The notes under the pieces: generated by a model
What the model was told of the DNA's origin: nothing
Database searches by the model: none
What the model saw: only the letters and a program-made list of their open reading frames with translations
Program-made: the position numbers and the translations under genes
Source: Phaeosaccion multiseriatum
Taxonomy: Eukaryota; Ochrophyta, other classes
Assembly (NCBI GenBank): GCA_965112735.1
Contig: OZ218951.1
Location: 4,836,001 to 4,900,000 of the forward strand
Direction: 5' to 3'
Length of the DNA stretch: 64,000 nt
Shown here: one piece after another, positions 33,401 through 44,390 of the stretch
Position numbering within the stretch: position 1 is the first letter of the stretch
Layout: each line of letters starts with the position of its first letter

Positions 33401-34794
33401 GAGTGAGAGAGAGAGGGCGAGAGAGAAGAGAGAGACAGAGAACACACGAGGGATGAAAAAGAAAGCAGTAAGGTCCTTGGGTGCATCGATGCAGTGAAGT
33501 GCCATCTGCCCTGCCGTAGTCCCTAGTCCTGCCTGCCACCTTTGCCCTTTGCCCTGATGACTGACCTTGTCCGGCGGCGGAATGAGCTCAATGAGGCGAG
33601 GCTTCCCGGAGCTTGTCTCCACAAAGTACGCCCCTGGGAAGCCGCTGGGGAGGCACACATCCACCACCTGGGTAGCGCTGCCCCCGTATTGCTGCATCAG
33701 GTCTACTCCGTCACACGGCACAGAGATGGGCGGTGGAGAGGAGGGGAGGGGCGGAGGGGGGGGGTGAGACGAGAGGAGGTTCTCTGCCACAAGCAGCAGG
33801 AAGGAAGGCGTATCAACAGGCGGGCATAAGAGCAGGCGTATGAACAGGCGGGCAGGCAGGCGTATGAACAGGCGGGCAGGCAGGCATAAGAGCAGGCATA
33901 AGAGCAGATGAGTAGGCAGGAAGGCCGACGACAAGTCGACCACCCCACTCCTGCTCCTCCTCCTGCACAGGCCATTCACTGCCATCCTTGCCACCCTTCG
34001 GTTGTGTGTGTGCCGGCATCTTGTACACCGCAAGCTGAGTTAAGTCGCGGTACGTAGGCTCACGTAGCGTCTTACGCAGTGGTACGTAAGAAGCAAGTAA
34101 CGTAAGCAAAGTAAGTAAGTACCTTGCACGTCCTCGTCACTCTTGAGCACCTCTGTTGGGTCGGCGATGCCCACTCCGAGCTTGCGGCGCTGAGATTGAG
34201 AGAACTCCAGCGGCTTGGAGTAGGGAAGATCCTTCTCCTGCACAAGTCAAAGGGGGGGGGGGGAGGGAGGGAGGGAGGGAGGGGAGGGAGGGAAAGGGGG
34301 AGGGAGGCAGGGAGGTAGGGAGGGAGGGAGGGAGGGAGGGAGGGAGGGAGGGAGGGAGGGAGGGAGGGAGGGAGGGAGGGAGGAGGGGAGATGTATGGCA
34401 TGGTTCAGAGAGATATAGACAGGACATAGACTGAGAGAGGGAGGATGCAGAGGAGGCAGTGGATGGGAGGGAGGGAGAGGAAGGCATGAAAGTAGATAGC
34501 AGTGGATGGTAGTGAATGGCACTTACTCACTTACTCACCTTCATGGTCTGCAACCTCCTCCCCCTGCCCTCCCCAACCGAGAGAGCCCGTCCACTGCCAT
34601 CCCCCTCCTCCTCTTCATCCTCATCGAGCAGGGCCATTGTGGCGATGTGAGACTTGAGACGCACACGCGCACTCGTGCTGCCGTAGTATAGGAAACTTGG
34701 AGGGGGGTGAAGAGGGGGGATGGCAGTGGACGGCAGTGGGGGGTGGGAGTGGGTGGCAAAAGGTGGAGGGGTGGATAGAAGCAAATGAGGTAGT

Positions 34795-34838
<44 letters not shown>

Positions 34839-37800
34839 AACAGAGAGAGAGAGAGAAGAGCGTAGAGAGAGAAAGGAATCAACCTCTCACTCTTCCCTCC
34901 GTCCCATCGCATCTGAAATTCCACACTCACGAGTGGGTGTACAGGTTGTAGTGCTTGTGCCCCCCCAAGTGCAACTTGAACAAGTTGGCCATGATCTCGT
35001 GGTCGGGGTTGAAGAAGGAGATCTGTGTGGAGGCCCCTCCCATGTCCAGAGCGCCGAAGGAGGTGCTTGGGAGAGAGGTGCCGTAGCCACGCCCGCTCAG
35101 CTGAGGCAGGCAAGTGGGTGGGTGAGTGGATGAGTGGGTTGGGGAGTGAGCGGGTGAGTGAGTGGGTGGGTGGGTGAGTGGGTGAGTGAGTGGGTGGGTG
35201 AGTGGGTGGGTGAGTGGGTGGGTGAGTGGGTGGGTGAGTGGGTGGGTGAGTGGGTGGGTGAGTGGGTGGGTGAGTGAGTGGGTGGGTGAGTGGGTGAGTG
35301 GGTGGGTGAGTGGGTGGGTGAGTCAGTGGGTGGGTGGGTGAGTGGGTGGGTGAGTGGGTAGGGGGGGGTTGTTGGGGGTCAGGGGTTGATTAATTGGGGC
35401 TTGTTGCATTTGTCTGCTCTGCGATACTCTCTACTCTCTCACACTGCCAAGTGCCTTTGCTCTACCCTGCACTCTCCTCTGCTCTACTCTTTGGCCCACT
35501 TTCTCTGCTCTACTCTTGCCTATATACCTCTGCCTTGCTCTGCTCTGCTCTGCTAGTCTGTACCCTACAAGCGGCACCCTACTCTCTCACCTGCAGAGTG
35601 TCTTTGATGAAGTTCACGGCGGTCCACCCGAAGATGCCCTCCTCCTCCCCCGAGAGCACTCTGCGACGTGTCGTGTGGCGTGTGATAGAGTTGCATCGGG
35701 TTGTTATAAAAGGGACAAAATAAAAATCGGAGGTGTGTAAGACGTGGTTTGGAATGTCTCTCTCACCTCTCCCTCTTTCTCTCTCCCCTCTCTCCCTGCC
35801 CCCCTCCCCTCCCTCCCTGCCCCCCTCTCTCTCACTCACCGAGCGTACTCCTTTTCGAAGTAGAAGGGACAGAGGTCTCCACCGAGGAACTTTTGCACCT
35901 CATCAACGATTGCGAAGCGCTGCGAGTGAGGAAGCTCACGCATACCTCCCGTAGCCTTTGGAGACAGAGAGACAGAGAGAGAGGGAGACAGAGGGAGAGA
36001 GAGACAGAGAGAGGGAGAGAGAGAGGGCGACAGGGAGAGAGAGAGAGAGCGACAGGGAGAGAGAGATAGATAGAGAGAGAGAGAGAGAGGGAGAGAGAGA
36101 GAGAGGGAGAGAGAGAGGGAGAGAGAGAGAAAGAGGGAGGGAGAGAGAGCGACAGGGAGAGAGAGCGACAGGGAGAGAGACGGAGAGAGAGGGAGCGACA
36201 GGGAGAGAGAGAAGGAGAGAGAGGGAGGGAGAGAGAGAAAGAGGGAGGGACAGAAAGAGAGAGGGAGAGAGAGAGAAGGAGAGGGAAAGAAGTTAGAGGA
36301 AGAGGGGGTGAGAGAGAGAGACAGAGAGGGAAAGAAGTAAGAGGGAGAGGGAGAGAGAGAGAGAGAGAGGGAGAGACAGAAGGAAAGGGAGAGAGAGCGA
36401 GAGAGAAAAATAGACAGGTGGTTCAATCAGGAAAACAAACGAAAGACGAATGAGCCAACTCCTTCGCCGCTGTCCGCTTCCCTCACTGCCCTCCCCTCCG
36501 CCCACTCACTCACTCACAGGGCTCTCTCTCATCCCCTCCCCCCTTCTCCATCCACTGCCATCTCCTCCCTCATACATCCGCCAAAAGATGAGGAAGGGGT
36601 GCCAGCCACGATCACCGTACTAACCGAGCTAACCAACTACCCCCCCCCCCCCCCATCTGCTGCCGTCCTCCCTCCCCTCCACCCACTGCCATTCCCCATT
36701 CCCCCTCTCCATCCACTGCCATCCCCTCCCTCACTCACCCTCCAGAAGACGGGGAAGGGGTGCCACGATTATCGTCCTAACAAGCTCACTAACTAACCCC
36801 CCCATCGAACACAATAAACTGAAACTCCCACTCACCCTCCAGAAGACGGGAAATGAGTGCCATCTGTCTGAATGTTCCTTCAGCGCCTCTTTGGCGAAGT
36901 CCATCAAAGGGAGCATCGCAGCCTCCACGTCCTGCGGGTGACTCCTGCACAAGGCAGGGAAGTTGGTGATACAGGGTAAGAGGGCAAGTGCGTGACAGAT
37001 GGTAGAAGAGTACGTTAAGCCCAATAGTATGCGTATTTCGTAGCCTTACGTACGTACCCGAAGGTGGAGATGCCCGGGCTCATTCGCTGCGTCCACAGAG
37101 GCTTGGAGCTAGGGAAGGACAGGGGAGGAGGCAGCTGGTCGGTGGCGCGGGGGTCCCACTCAAAGACCTGTTGGTGACACAGAGGGGGGCGAGGGAGGGA
37201 GTGAGGGTTGATAGCTTGATATCGACACGCATGTATTGCGATTGTCTGTGCCTCGTGGGAATATGTCAAGGGGCGGGAGGGGAGAAAGCCTCGGACATGC
37301 ATGTCCAAGTTAGTGTTAGACTCTACTTTGAAGGGTGAACTTACGTGCATTCGACTACCCTTGCTCCCTGCGTCAATCATCTGAGAGACAGATAAATGCA
37401 TATTAAAGAGAAAGAGAGAGAGAATGAGTGTGTGTGTGAGAGAGAGAGAGAGAGAAACAGAGACATAGAGAGTGAGAGAGAGAGTTAGAGAGAGAGAGAG
37501 TTAGAGAAAGAAATAAAAGGAGAGAGTGGGCGAGGAAGAAAGAGACGACAGAGGAAGAGAAGCGGGGAGGGAGGGAGAGAGAGAGAAGAAAGGGAGAGTA
37601 AGAGAGAGGGGGAGGGACTGAGACCTAGAGAGAGAGAGAGAAAGCAGCGAGAGAGAGAACACATCGAATGGGGACATAGTAGTGGCGGTGAGAAAAAGAA
37701 ACTAGAGAGTTGACTTGGCTTGAATGAATGCGTAATAGAGGTGCCCAGCCGCAGCACTCTACATCTGTCGCGCACACACCCACACCCTTACTCAACCCCT

Positions 37801-37991
37801 CACCCACCCACTCCCTCACTCACCAATCCATGGGTTGACCACGCAAGGTCGGGGACCTCTGCGGCGCTCCACGCCTCCACCCTTGCCGTGAACAGACCGG
37901 CCAACAGGCTCATGGCCAGGCCGCCCGCCAGCGAGAGAGATGACCGCGGGGACAGCCGCTGCCCCCTCCGCTGGTCCGGAAGGGGAGCCAT
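30431..37991 (-). CDS. Apyrase / ectonucleoside triphosphate diphosphohydrolase (GDA1-CD39 family)
   Basis: Sixteen exons with matching phases: 37991-37824, 37380-37345, 37167-37058, 36944-36836, 35955-35840, 35660-35591, 35100-34931, 34695-34539, 34237-34123, 33705-33566, 33318-32906, 32491-32404, 31831-31751, 31540-31418, 31253-31143, 30865-30431; 813 aa. It hydrolyses nucleoside tri/diphosphates in the endomembrane lumen or outside the cell. Apyrase regions are clear: MIDAGSKGSR, KATGGMRELP (residue before exon 5 included), LSGEEEGIFGWTAVN, GALDMGGASTQI, and IGWALGAMLFE near the end. A membrane anchor lies at each end (SLAGGLAMSLLAGLF; MDALAALALVAAAVVIQRL at about 749-767), as in CD39. Exon 11 adds a Lys/Glu-rich insert (about 398-440) and a Thr/Ser stretch. 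The exon 10 acceptor is a GAGTAG tandem site. Confidence 0.9.
31868..32048. repeat. 11-bp minisatellite (GGGGCATACAG) in apyrase intron 12
   Basis: About sixteen tandem units GGGGCATACAG alternating with the variants GGGGTATACAG and GGGGGTATACAG in a higher-order pattern. Lies in the intron between exons 12 and 13. Confidence 0.85.
32536..32760. repeat. (GGGGA)n pentanucleotide tract
   Basis: About 45 GGGGA units with a few GGGAA variants, in the apyrase intron between exons 11 and 12. G4 every five bases on the plus strand could form quadruplexes; the transcribed RNA carries the C-rich strand. Confidence 0.9.
35108..35361. repeat. (GTGAGTGG)n minisatellite in apyrase intron 6
   Basis: Tandem GTGGGTGAGTGG-type units over 250 bp between exons 6 and 7. 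On the plus strand they contain many GTGAGT motifs, which mimic splice donors, but the gene is on the minus strand, where they read as CACTCAC. Confidence 0.85.
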
Positions 37992-38353
37992 GCCGCTCGC
38001 GTCTGTCTTCCCCGGCGTGTGCTGTTGCTTGGCGCCCGCCTGTTGCTCTCTCCTCTGCGGCTGTGAGGGATGATTCGGATACGAATCAGAACAACACCAA
38101 CAACAAAAAAGTACCGAGAAACAAGCGATACTTCCTCTGCATTGCAGCCCTGTCAACCCTCCCCCACCCCCCTCCCATCAGCAGTCGTAGCAGGAAGTAG
38201 GGTAGCAGCAAGCAGTGGCAGCAAACAACACTTACCACCTTACCACCTTGATTTTGTCATTTGGTCAAGCATGTGCCCATCCGGGCGCGAATCACGTCGT
38301 GGAAACCACAATCCGCACTTTCCCCCCTTCCTCTTTCACAAGAGAGCGGTGCA

Positions 38354-38954
38354 ATGAGGGGAAAGCCGGCCCTGCTTTGCTTAGCAGTACTCGTGCGGGT
38401 CAATGCAGGCAACCCCCTCAGCTGTAGCAGCAGCGGCGGTGGCAGGAGCAGCAGTGGCAGCCACAGTGGCTCGCGCTGCTGCCAGTGCAACATAGGTACT
38501 CCTGTTAGCAGGAGGAGTAGCAAGGAGAGTACTTTTAGCCCGGCTGCCAGAGCAGCGTGGGATTTACGGGGAGGGTGGCTCTGTGCAGCATCGTGCCCCA
38601 CTCATGCAGGAGCAGCAGCAGGAGTAGCACCAGGAGCAGCAGCAGGAACAGGAGCAGCAAGGCTTGGCCATGCTCGGAATTATCACTTGCTGCCAAGGCT
38701 TTCGCCTTGCTCAGCATCATCACTCCCCGCATCATCGATAACATCTACATGCACGCTGGAATCGAGCATTATTGCGCGCAGTGGGGCGCGCGAACCAGAG
38801 CTCGGTAGTGACCACCACCCCGTAGTAGCAGCAGCAGCTGCTGCCTTGGATAGGCTGCGTAGTAGACGTCGTAGAAGTAGAGGCAACCGCAGCAGTAGGC
38901 GCAGTGTTCGTGGCAGTAGTAGTAGCAACCTTGTTGGGTGCTACGGCCAGCAGA

Positions 38955-38985
<31 letters not shown>

Positions 38986-40168
38986 AATGACGTTCTCGCG
39001 GGGGCGGGGTGCGAGAAGTACTCGAAGGAGGAAAGCAGCATGGCATGGGTCAAGCGGATCAGAGCAGACGCAAGGGCGACGAATAGGAGGGCGGCGGTTT
39101 GCGTCAGCAGTAGCAAGAGCAGCAGCGGGAGGGGGAGGAGCTGGAAGAGCCAGACACAGAAGAGGAGGGGCAGAGGCGGGAACGATGGTAGCAGACGGCG
39201 CAACACAGAGGAGAACAACGTGGGGCTCGACGATAGGACGGAGGAGGAGGAGAAGAAGAAGCGGTGGCAGCACAGAAATGGAAGGAGGGAGAGGGTACGA
39301 AGAAGAGCAAGAAGAAACAAAGGCCGGGCGCGGCGTCACCCTCGCCGCGGCTGCTGCTGTTTCCATCTCCCCCTCCTCCGCCGAAGCCCTCGATGCGCTG
39401 CTGGACACGGCGGTCGAGAGAGCCAAGGCCTTTGCCGGTCGGGCGGGGCAAGCTCTGCATCCCGCGCAGGAGAGAGCAGCGGCAACATCGACGGCAATTG
39501 CAGGGTGGTTCTCCCGTCTGGTGCCATCGCTGTCGCCCAAGCAACCCATCGCAGCGTTGGGGGAGCGCTCCTCACATCTGCTGGAGCTGCCGAGCTCTCT
39601 CGGGGCAGGGGGGTGGCAGCGTGTGAGGCACTGGGCAGAGGGGGGGTGGCAGGGGGCGGTGACGTACCTCCACACCCTCCACACCCCCTCCACTTCTGAG
39701 CTGGGGCAGCAATGGAACGCCCTGGTAGAGGCGGTTGTCGACCGCTTGCAGTTCGCCCTGCTCAACATTACCATCCCCACCATTAGCTGGGCGAGGAAGG
39801 AGCCCCTCCAGGCCGCTTTCCTCATGGCCCTGTTGGTGAACATCGTTTGGATCTCCCTGCTGGATGTCGTGCAGAGGGTCTTGAAGCGTTACTTTGGTCG
39901 CGGCCAGGCAAGGGGGCTCTACGTGAAGCGCAGACCCAAGCACAGCTGCTACTACTGCGGCGGCTTTGGCATTGTGGAGTGTGACTTGTGCCTCGGTACG
40001 GGCTACCGACTGGACTTGGAGAGCCGCATCATTTACTCCGAGCCGTGTGCCAAGTGCATCGCCAGGAGGTGGCAGTACTGCGAGCGGTGCGGAGGCTCGG
40101 GCAGCAGGTTGAGGGCGTGGGGAACGTGGTCTGTGCAGCGCTTCGTTCACTCCCTCCTCTCGGGCTGA
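38354..40168 (+). CDS. Membrane protein with DnaJ-type zinc finger, probably plastid-targeted
   Basis: Single-exon gene, 604 aa from the ATG at 38354. I prefer this start to 38261 because it opens with a signal peptide (MRGKPALLCLAVLVRVNA). A long Ser/Arg/Ala-rich region follows (about 25-330), then a helical region, one membrane helix (AAFLMALLVNIVWISLLDVV, about 486-506), and a C-terminal zinc finger: CYYCGGFG, CDLCLGTG, CAKC and CERCGGSG (about 532-582). The four CxxC units, three with GxG, are those of the DnaJ cysteine-rich domain. Plant plastid proteins such as BSD2, LQY1 and PSA2 carry this finger without a J domain and help assemble Rubisco or photosystems. No J domain is seen here. 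Function is inferred from the finger alone. Confidence 0.75.
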
Positions 40169-40944
40169 AAGCTGAAGAAAGGGGAGGGAGGGAGGGTGGG
40201 CGGTACGGGCTTTTTGCTCACGCTGACTGGCTGACGGGCTGGCTGATTCACTCACTCACTCTGCGTCACTGCGACCGCTTCGTTCAATGCGTCAGTCATC
40301 AGTCATGGGGGGGATGTGCGCCTCTCCAACAGGGCAGCAGGAGAGGAGGGGTGTGGATTATTACCATGTGACGGTTACAGGTAGGGTGCTACATGCACCA
40401 CAAGCGTTTCGTATAGAAGGAAGAGACCTAAGCCCTACGGCACAGCCCAAGCATTACCGCTGTATCCAATGGGCGATGGCTTTCGTCAGAGAGAGAGAGG
40501 GGAGAGAGAGGCGATAAGGGGGCTTGCTTGTCGCACAAGGGATGGAGGCAGGACCTCCCACACACGGAGGCTTTTCCGGAAAGGGCTTATCCATTTTACT
40601 TTATTTTTGCTTAATTTGAAGGAAGGAGCAAGCGCACACACCCACCCCGCACCCCTCCACCGGGAGCCTCACGAACGCATACCACTCGAGGCCGATACTT
40701 CCGATCTCGAATGTCCTCTGTCGCACAGCCAGCCCCCCACACGGACCCTCCCACCTAGAAAGCATGTGACGCACAGGTAACCTGAGACATAGAGAAGCGA
40801 GGCAGAGGGGCAATGATGAGAGTGGGCAAGTAAAGGAGGTGGGTTGAGGGGGAGGAAGTCTTGAAAGGAGAAAGAGACAGGCGGAGATGGAAAAAAGCTG
40901 AAGGTTCTCTGTATGGCTATGATCGAGAATAGCACAGGCGGAGT
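40169..40944. other. Intergenic, nothing recognised
   Basis: 3' flank of the zinc-finger gene. Short (GA)n and (TCACTCA)n stretches, an AT-rich stretch at about 40590-40620. No gene seen. Confidence 0.4.
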
Positions 40945-41163
40945 GTGTGGCTGAGATCAGAGATCGACTTTCGACTTTTGGAAGGCAAAATCGACACTGT
41001 GTGGAAGGAGGAAAAAAGCCGATCCGTTCGTTGGTGCAGCCTGTCGTCCTCCGACGGGGCCAGCAGCATGAAGGACAGTGCGGCCAGCACCAAGGACTCA
41101 GTCCTCGACATGGCAGGGGATGCTGTGGACAAGGCTGGGGACGTGGTGGACAAGTTGAAGTAA
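40945..41163 (+). CDS. Possible small LEA-like protein or 3' exon
   Basis: 72-codon frame ending SMKDSAASTKDSVLDMAGDA and DKAGDVVDKLK. The Lys/Asp/Ala 11-residue rhythm resembles LEA-type amphipathic helices. The first half is less regular and may not be coding; the real start could be in an exon upstream. The frame is short, so this is only a candidate. Confidence 0.3.
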   Translation: MWLRSEIDFRLLEGKIDTVWKEEKSRSVRWCSLSSSDGASSMKDSAASTKDSVLDMAGDAVDKAGDVVDKLK

Positions 41164-42097
41164 GAGGCGCGGCGGAAGGAAGGCACCAAGGACACCTGAA
41201 CGGCGGTCTCGATACGCTCTCACTCAAGGCGACCAACCGTAGTGAACGCCCATTTTGCGGAGCGGGACTGGTATTGGGGATCAGTCGCGCGGGGTAGACA
41301 GAAGTGGAGTAGAAGGTTGCTTACGAAGGTTTGTCCTTCCATCTCTGGAATATAAAAAAATTGTATTACACACTTACAGTTTCATTGCTACGGGCTCCGG
41401 TCACGAGGGAGGAGCCACGGTGTGTTTGCTTCTTGCTCCCCTGAATAGGGAGTCGCGTACTGAGTGACACGTGCCTACCTTGGTGACACGGGGCTTAGCT
41501 ACTTCGTAGAACACCTCTGTCTCAACATCGAGCGAGCGAGACACCCCCCGCCTCGGCTACTAAAGGCTCTCTCCCTCTCTCTGTCCAAGGTGATTTTGAT
41601 TCAAGCTTGGTACAGCTGACGCTGAGGCAGTGGTTTTCACACAGACTCTGTTCCATAGAACGTCACACGTCAGCCGCCCACCATTCTCTGCACGCCTCCT
41701 TGGACGCTCTTTAGGGGATTGCTCTCCCATCTCCCCTCTTCCTGCCCTCTCCCCTCCTCCTGCCTGCCCACTCGACTACCCCATGCCATGACCTGTGATG
41801 GAGAGACAGGGCCAGAGCCGCGCGAGCCGACGAACCCCAAGTGTGGACGATCCCCAGAACCAAACCATTGTGAGGACGTCACAACATGACCCCGCAGCCC
41901 CATAAATAGCTGACAGTTTCACACTCCACAGCGCCTTACGCCGACCATCTCATGTCCCCTCTACGTGACCGTACCACCCTCTCCCTGTATCTCACTAAGT
42001 CTCAACAGCACCACCTTCCTTCTCGTCCTCGCCCGAGTAGCTCCAGCCACCCTTCCGAACACCTTGGCCACACCGCAGGCGAGAAGCGCTCCATTTA
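41164..42097. other. Intergenic, nothing recognised
   Basis: Contains no repeats of note and no supported gene. It is the 3' flank of ANK-E on the minus strand. Confidence 0.4.
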
Positions 42098-43652
42098 TCA
42101 TGCCATCTCCTCCGCCACCTCCCGCAGCACCTCAGGGCTGACCTCTTTCTGCGACACCTTCAGCCTCCCTTCCTTGCCAAAGAGAAGGTCAGTGCCCCGC
42201 ATCAGGTCCAACGCGCTTTGTGACGCAAAGTGCTGTCTGTCCGCGGCCAGGAGGAGCTCGATTGGTGGTGCAACCCTGAGCGCTCTGATCCTTGTCAAAG
42301 CGTTTGGCAGAGAGGCCCGTCCTGAGAGCAGCTCTAGCACCGCCCCGCTGTGGCCCTTTAATGCTGCATACATCAAGGGCGTTTCATCGTGGATATTGTC
42401 ACCCTCATTGTCAGGATCAGCCCCGGCAGACAGCAAGACACGGATCACTGCCTCATGGCCCTGCATAGCAGCATATATCAAAGCTGTGTGCCCCTGAGTA
42501 GTCAGCATGTCCACATCGGCCCCTCCTGAGACGAGTTCCTCCACGACACGTGCGTGGCCACTCTGAGACGCCACGTGTATCGCTCGAGCCCCGTCGCCAC
42601 TCACCGCATTCACCTCCGCACCAGCCCTGAGCAGCTTTCGCGCAATGCTTCGGCGTCCACTGATACACGCTATCATCAATGCAGTTCTCCCCACCACGCC
42701 GTTAAGGCTCTCGAGGTCAGCGCCGGCTCTGATGAGCTGCTCCACCACAATGTCATGACCATTTAGGCTCGCCATATAAAGCGGAAACCACCCGTCGCGG
42801 GTCACCGAATTGACGTTCGCTCCCGAGGTGATCAGCAGCTGCGTGACCCTGTGGTGTCCGTCTTTAGCGGCCACCAACAAGGGGGTGATGTCTTCACCGT
42901 TTCTTCCATCAACGTGGTTGGGATCCGCGCCGGCCGACAGTAGCTGCTGCACCACCACATGCTGCCCTTCCAAGGAGGCTGTACAGAGGGCCGTAACACC
43001 TTTCGAATCAGCCCGTTCAATCTCCGCGCCGGCCGAAAGAAGCTGCTGCACCACTGCGTAGTGCCCCGCCTCTGATGCCAACTTTAGAGCCGTCGAGTCG
43101 TAATTGGTGGCGAGGTCTACATTGGCGCCGGCGGAGAGCAGCTCCTGCACTACCGTAACATCGCCCCTACAGGAGGCAACCACCAGAGCCGTAGCACCCG
43201 TAGCATCTTGGGCGTCGATATCAGCACCGGCCGATAGCAGCTGTAGAAAACTAGCAGTATCCTCATTAATACATGCCACAAACAAGGGAGGCACACCCAT
43301 AACATCTCGAGCATTCGGCGACGCCCCCTCTTGCAGGAAAAGAGGAATCATATCACCCCTCTCCTGTTGCAAAGCTAAGTGCAAGGCAGGAAACCCTTGC
43401 TCATCGAGGGGCTCGTCCAAGCATGCCTTCCTCCCTCCGTTCTTAGCGACGAGGGCCCTCACGGCCGCTTGCACCCTTTGGACGCTCTGGCCACCGGTGA
43501 TGGCTTTACCAAGGCGGATAGCCTATCCCACAAGGAGAGGGAAGAGAAAGAGAAAAAAAAGAAAAAGTCAGGGAAAAGGGAGTGAGTGAAGCCACCCTCT
43601 TACGTATCATGCTCTGCCTCTCCCTTACCTCGACACTGATGGCTCGCTGCAT
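42098..43652 (-). CDS. Divergent ankyrin-repeat protein ANK-E
   Basis: Two exons: 43652-43629 (MQRAISVE, donor GTAAGG) and 43522-42098 (acceptor GGGATAG), phase 0, 482 aa. The gene structure is the same as in ANK-A to D: a tiny first exon, an intron, then one exon with all repeats. Exon 2 starts AIRLGKAITGGQSVQRVQAA, has about ten ankyrin repeats (TALKLASEAGH, TALCTASLEGQ, RTALMIACISG) and ends with the family tail ASQSALDLMRGTDLLFGKEG and AEEMA. It shares the N- and C-terminal signatures with the array, so it is an old paralogue about 21 kb away with two or three extra repeats. The first exon might extend upstream (NPQYIAM). Confidence 0.8.
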
Positions 43653-44390
43653 GGCAATATACTGTGGGTTTAAGACAAGGTACGGGAAGGAAAGGAAAAA
43701 GGAAAGGCAAGTTTGAAAAAAGCGAAAAACGAAAAAGTACTCGTCCGTCCTGCCCGTGGGCACAACGCCGTGCTTTCTTTTTCACTCCGCCCCTGATCGA
43801 CCCTGACATCCTGCTTCTTTGCTTCTGGCCGGCGCCAGCCGGCCTGCTTCCTGCTCCTGGGCTGGCCTGGCCTGTCTCAGAAGCATGTCAGGGGCCGAGT
43901 TCACGGCTCGCGAGGTTTTCATAGGGAACAAGCAATGACGTGGAGGAGGAGCAGCTGAAGATCGAGGAGGTCAAAAGCGCGGCGGGCGGGTTCCTCCCTC
44001 AAAGCGGCGCATGAGCACACACCCCTTCTCTTCCAATATCTTTGCTGATTTTCATCAAAATAAATAAAATAAATACAGTGTCGACAGCGACGACCCTCTA
44101 ATATCGGGACTGCCCTCCTGTCCTTCTCCTGTCCTCCACGCAAGACAAGAGACCCCCCCCACCCCGTGTATTACTCTCCTCTCCACTCCTCCCACTGCCG
44201 TAGGGTATCATGCCCCCCCCACACCGACCTTCTCCTCTTCCCTCCCTGTGCCCTCTCCCCCCCGTCCCCTCCGTTTCCTCCCTCTCGCTCCTCCTCCTCC
44301 TCCTCCTCCTCCTCCTCCCAGGGCCGTAAAAGAGCCTCAACGTTGATGGAGCTCTCCCCCCTCGCTCCCTCAGCATAAAAAACAACCCTC
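43653..44390. other. Intergenic, one MITE, otherwise nothing recognised
   Basis: Between ANK-E and the 1128-aa gene, both on the minus strand. Holds the MITE at 43797-43898, an AT-rich AAATAAATAAAATAAATA stretch near 44060, and a (TCC)n stretch at 44288-44319. Confidence 0.5.
43797..43898. mobile_element. About 102-bp MITE related to that at 24883
   Basis: Ends are imperfect inverted repeats: left TCGACCCTGACATCCTGC, right reverse complement TCGGCCCCTGACATGCTTCT. Both start like the 24883 element (TCGACCCCTGACA). The interior has GGCCGGCGCCAGCCGGCC-type palindromes, again like that element. Confidence 0.6.

Noticed and set aside
35836-36426. Ser/Leu-rich frames over (GAGA)n tracts in apyrase introns
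   Set aside because: Products of GA microsatellites; the real exon 5 is the small part at 35840-35955.
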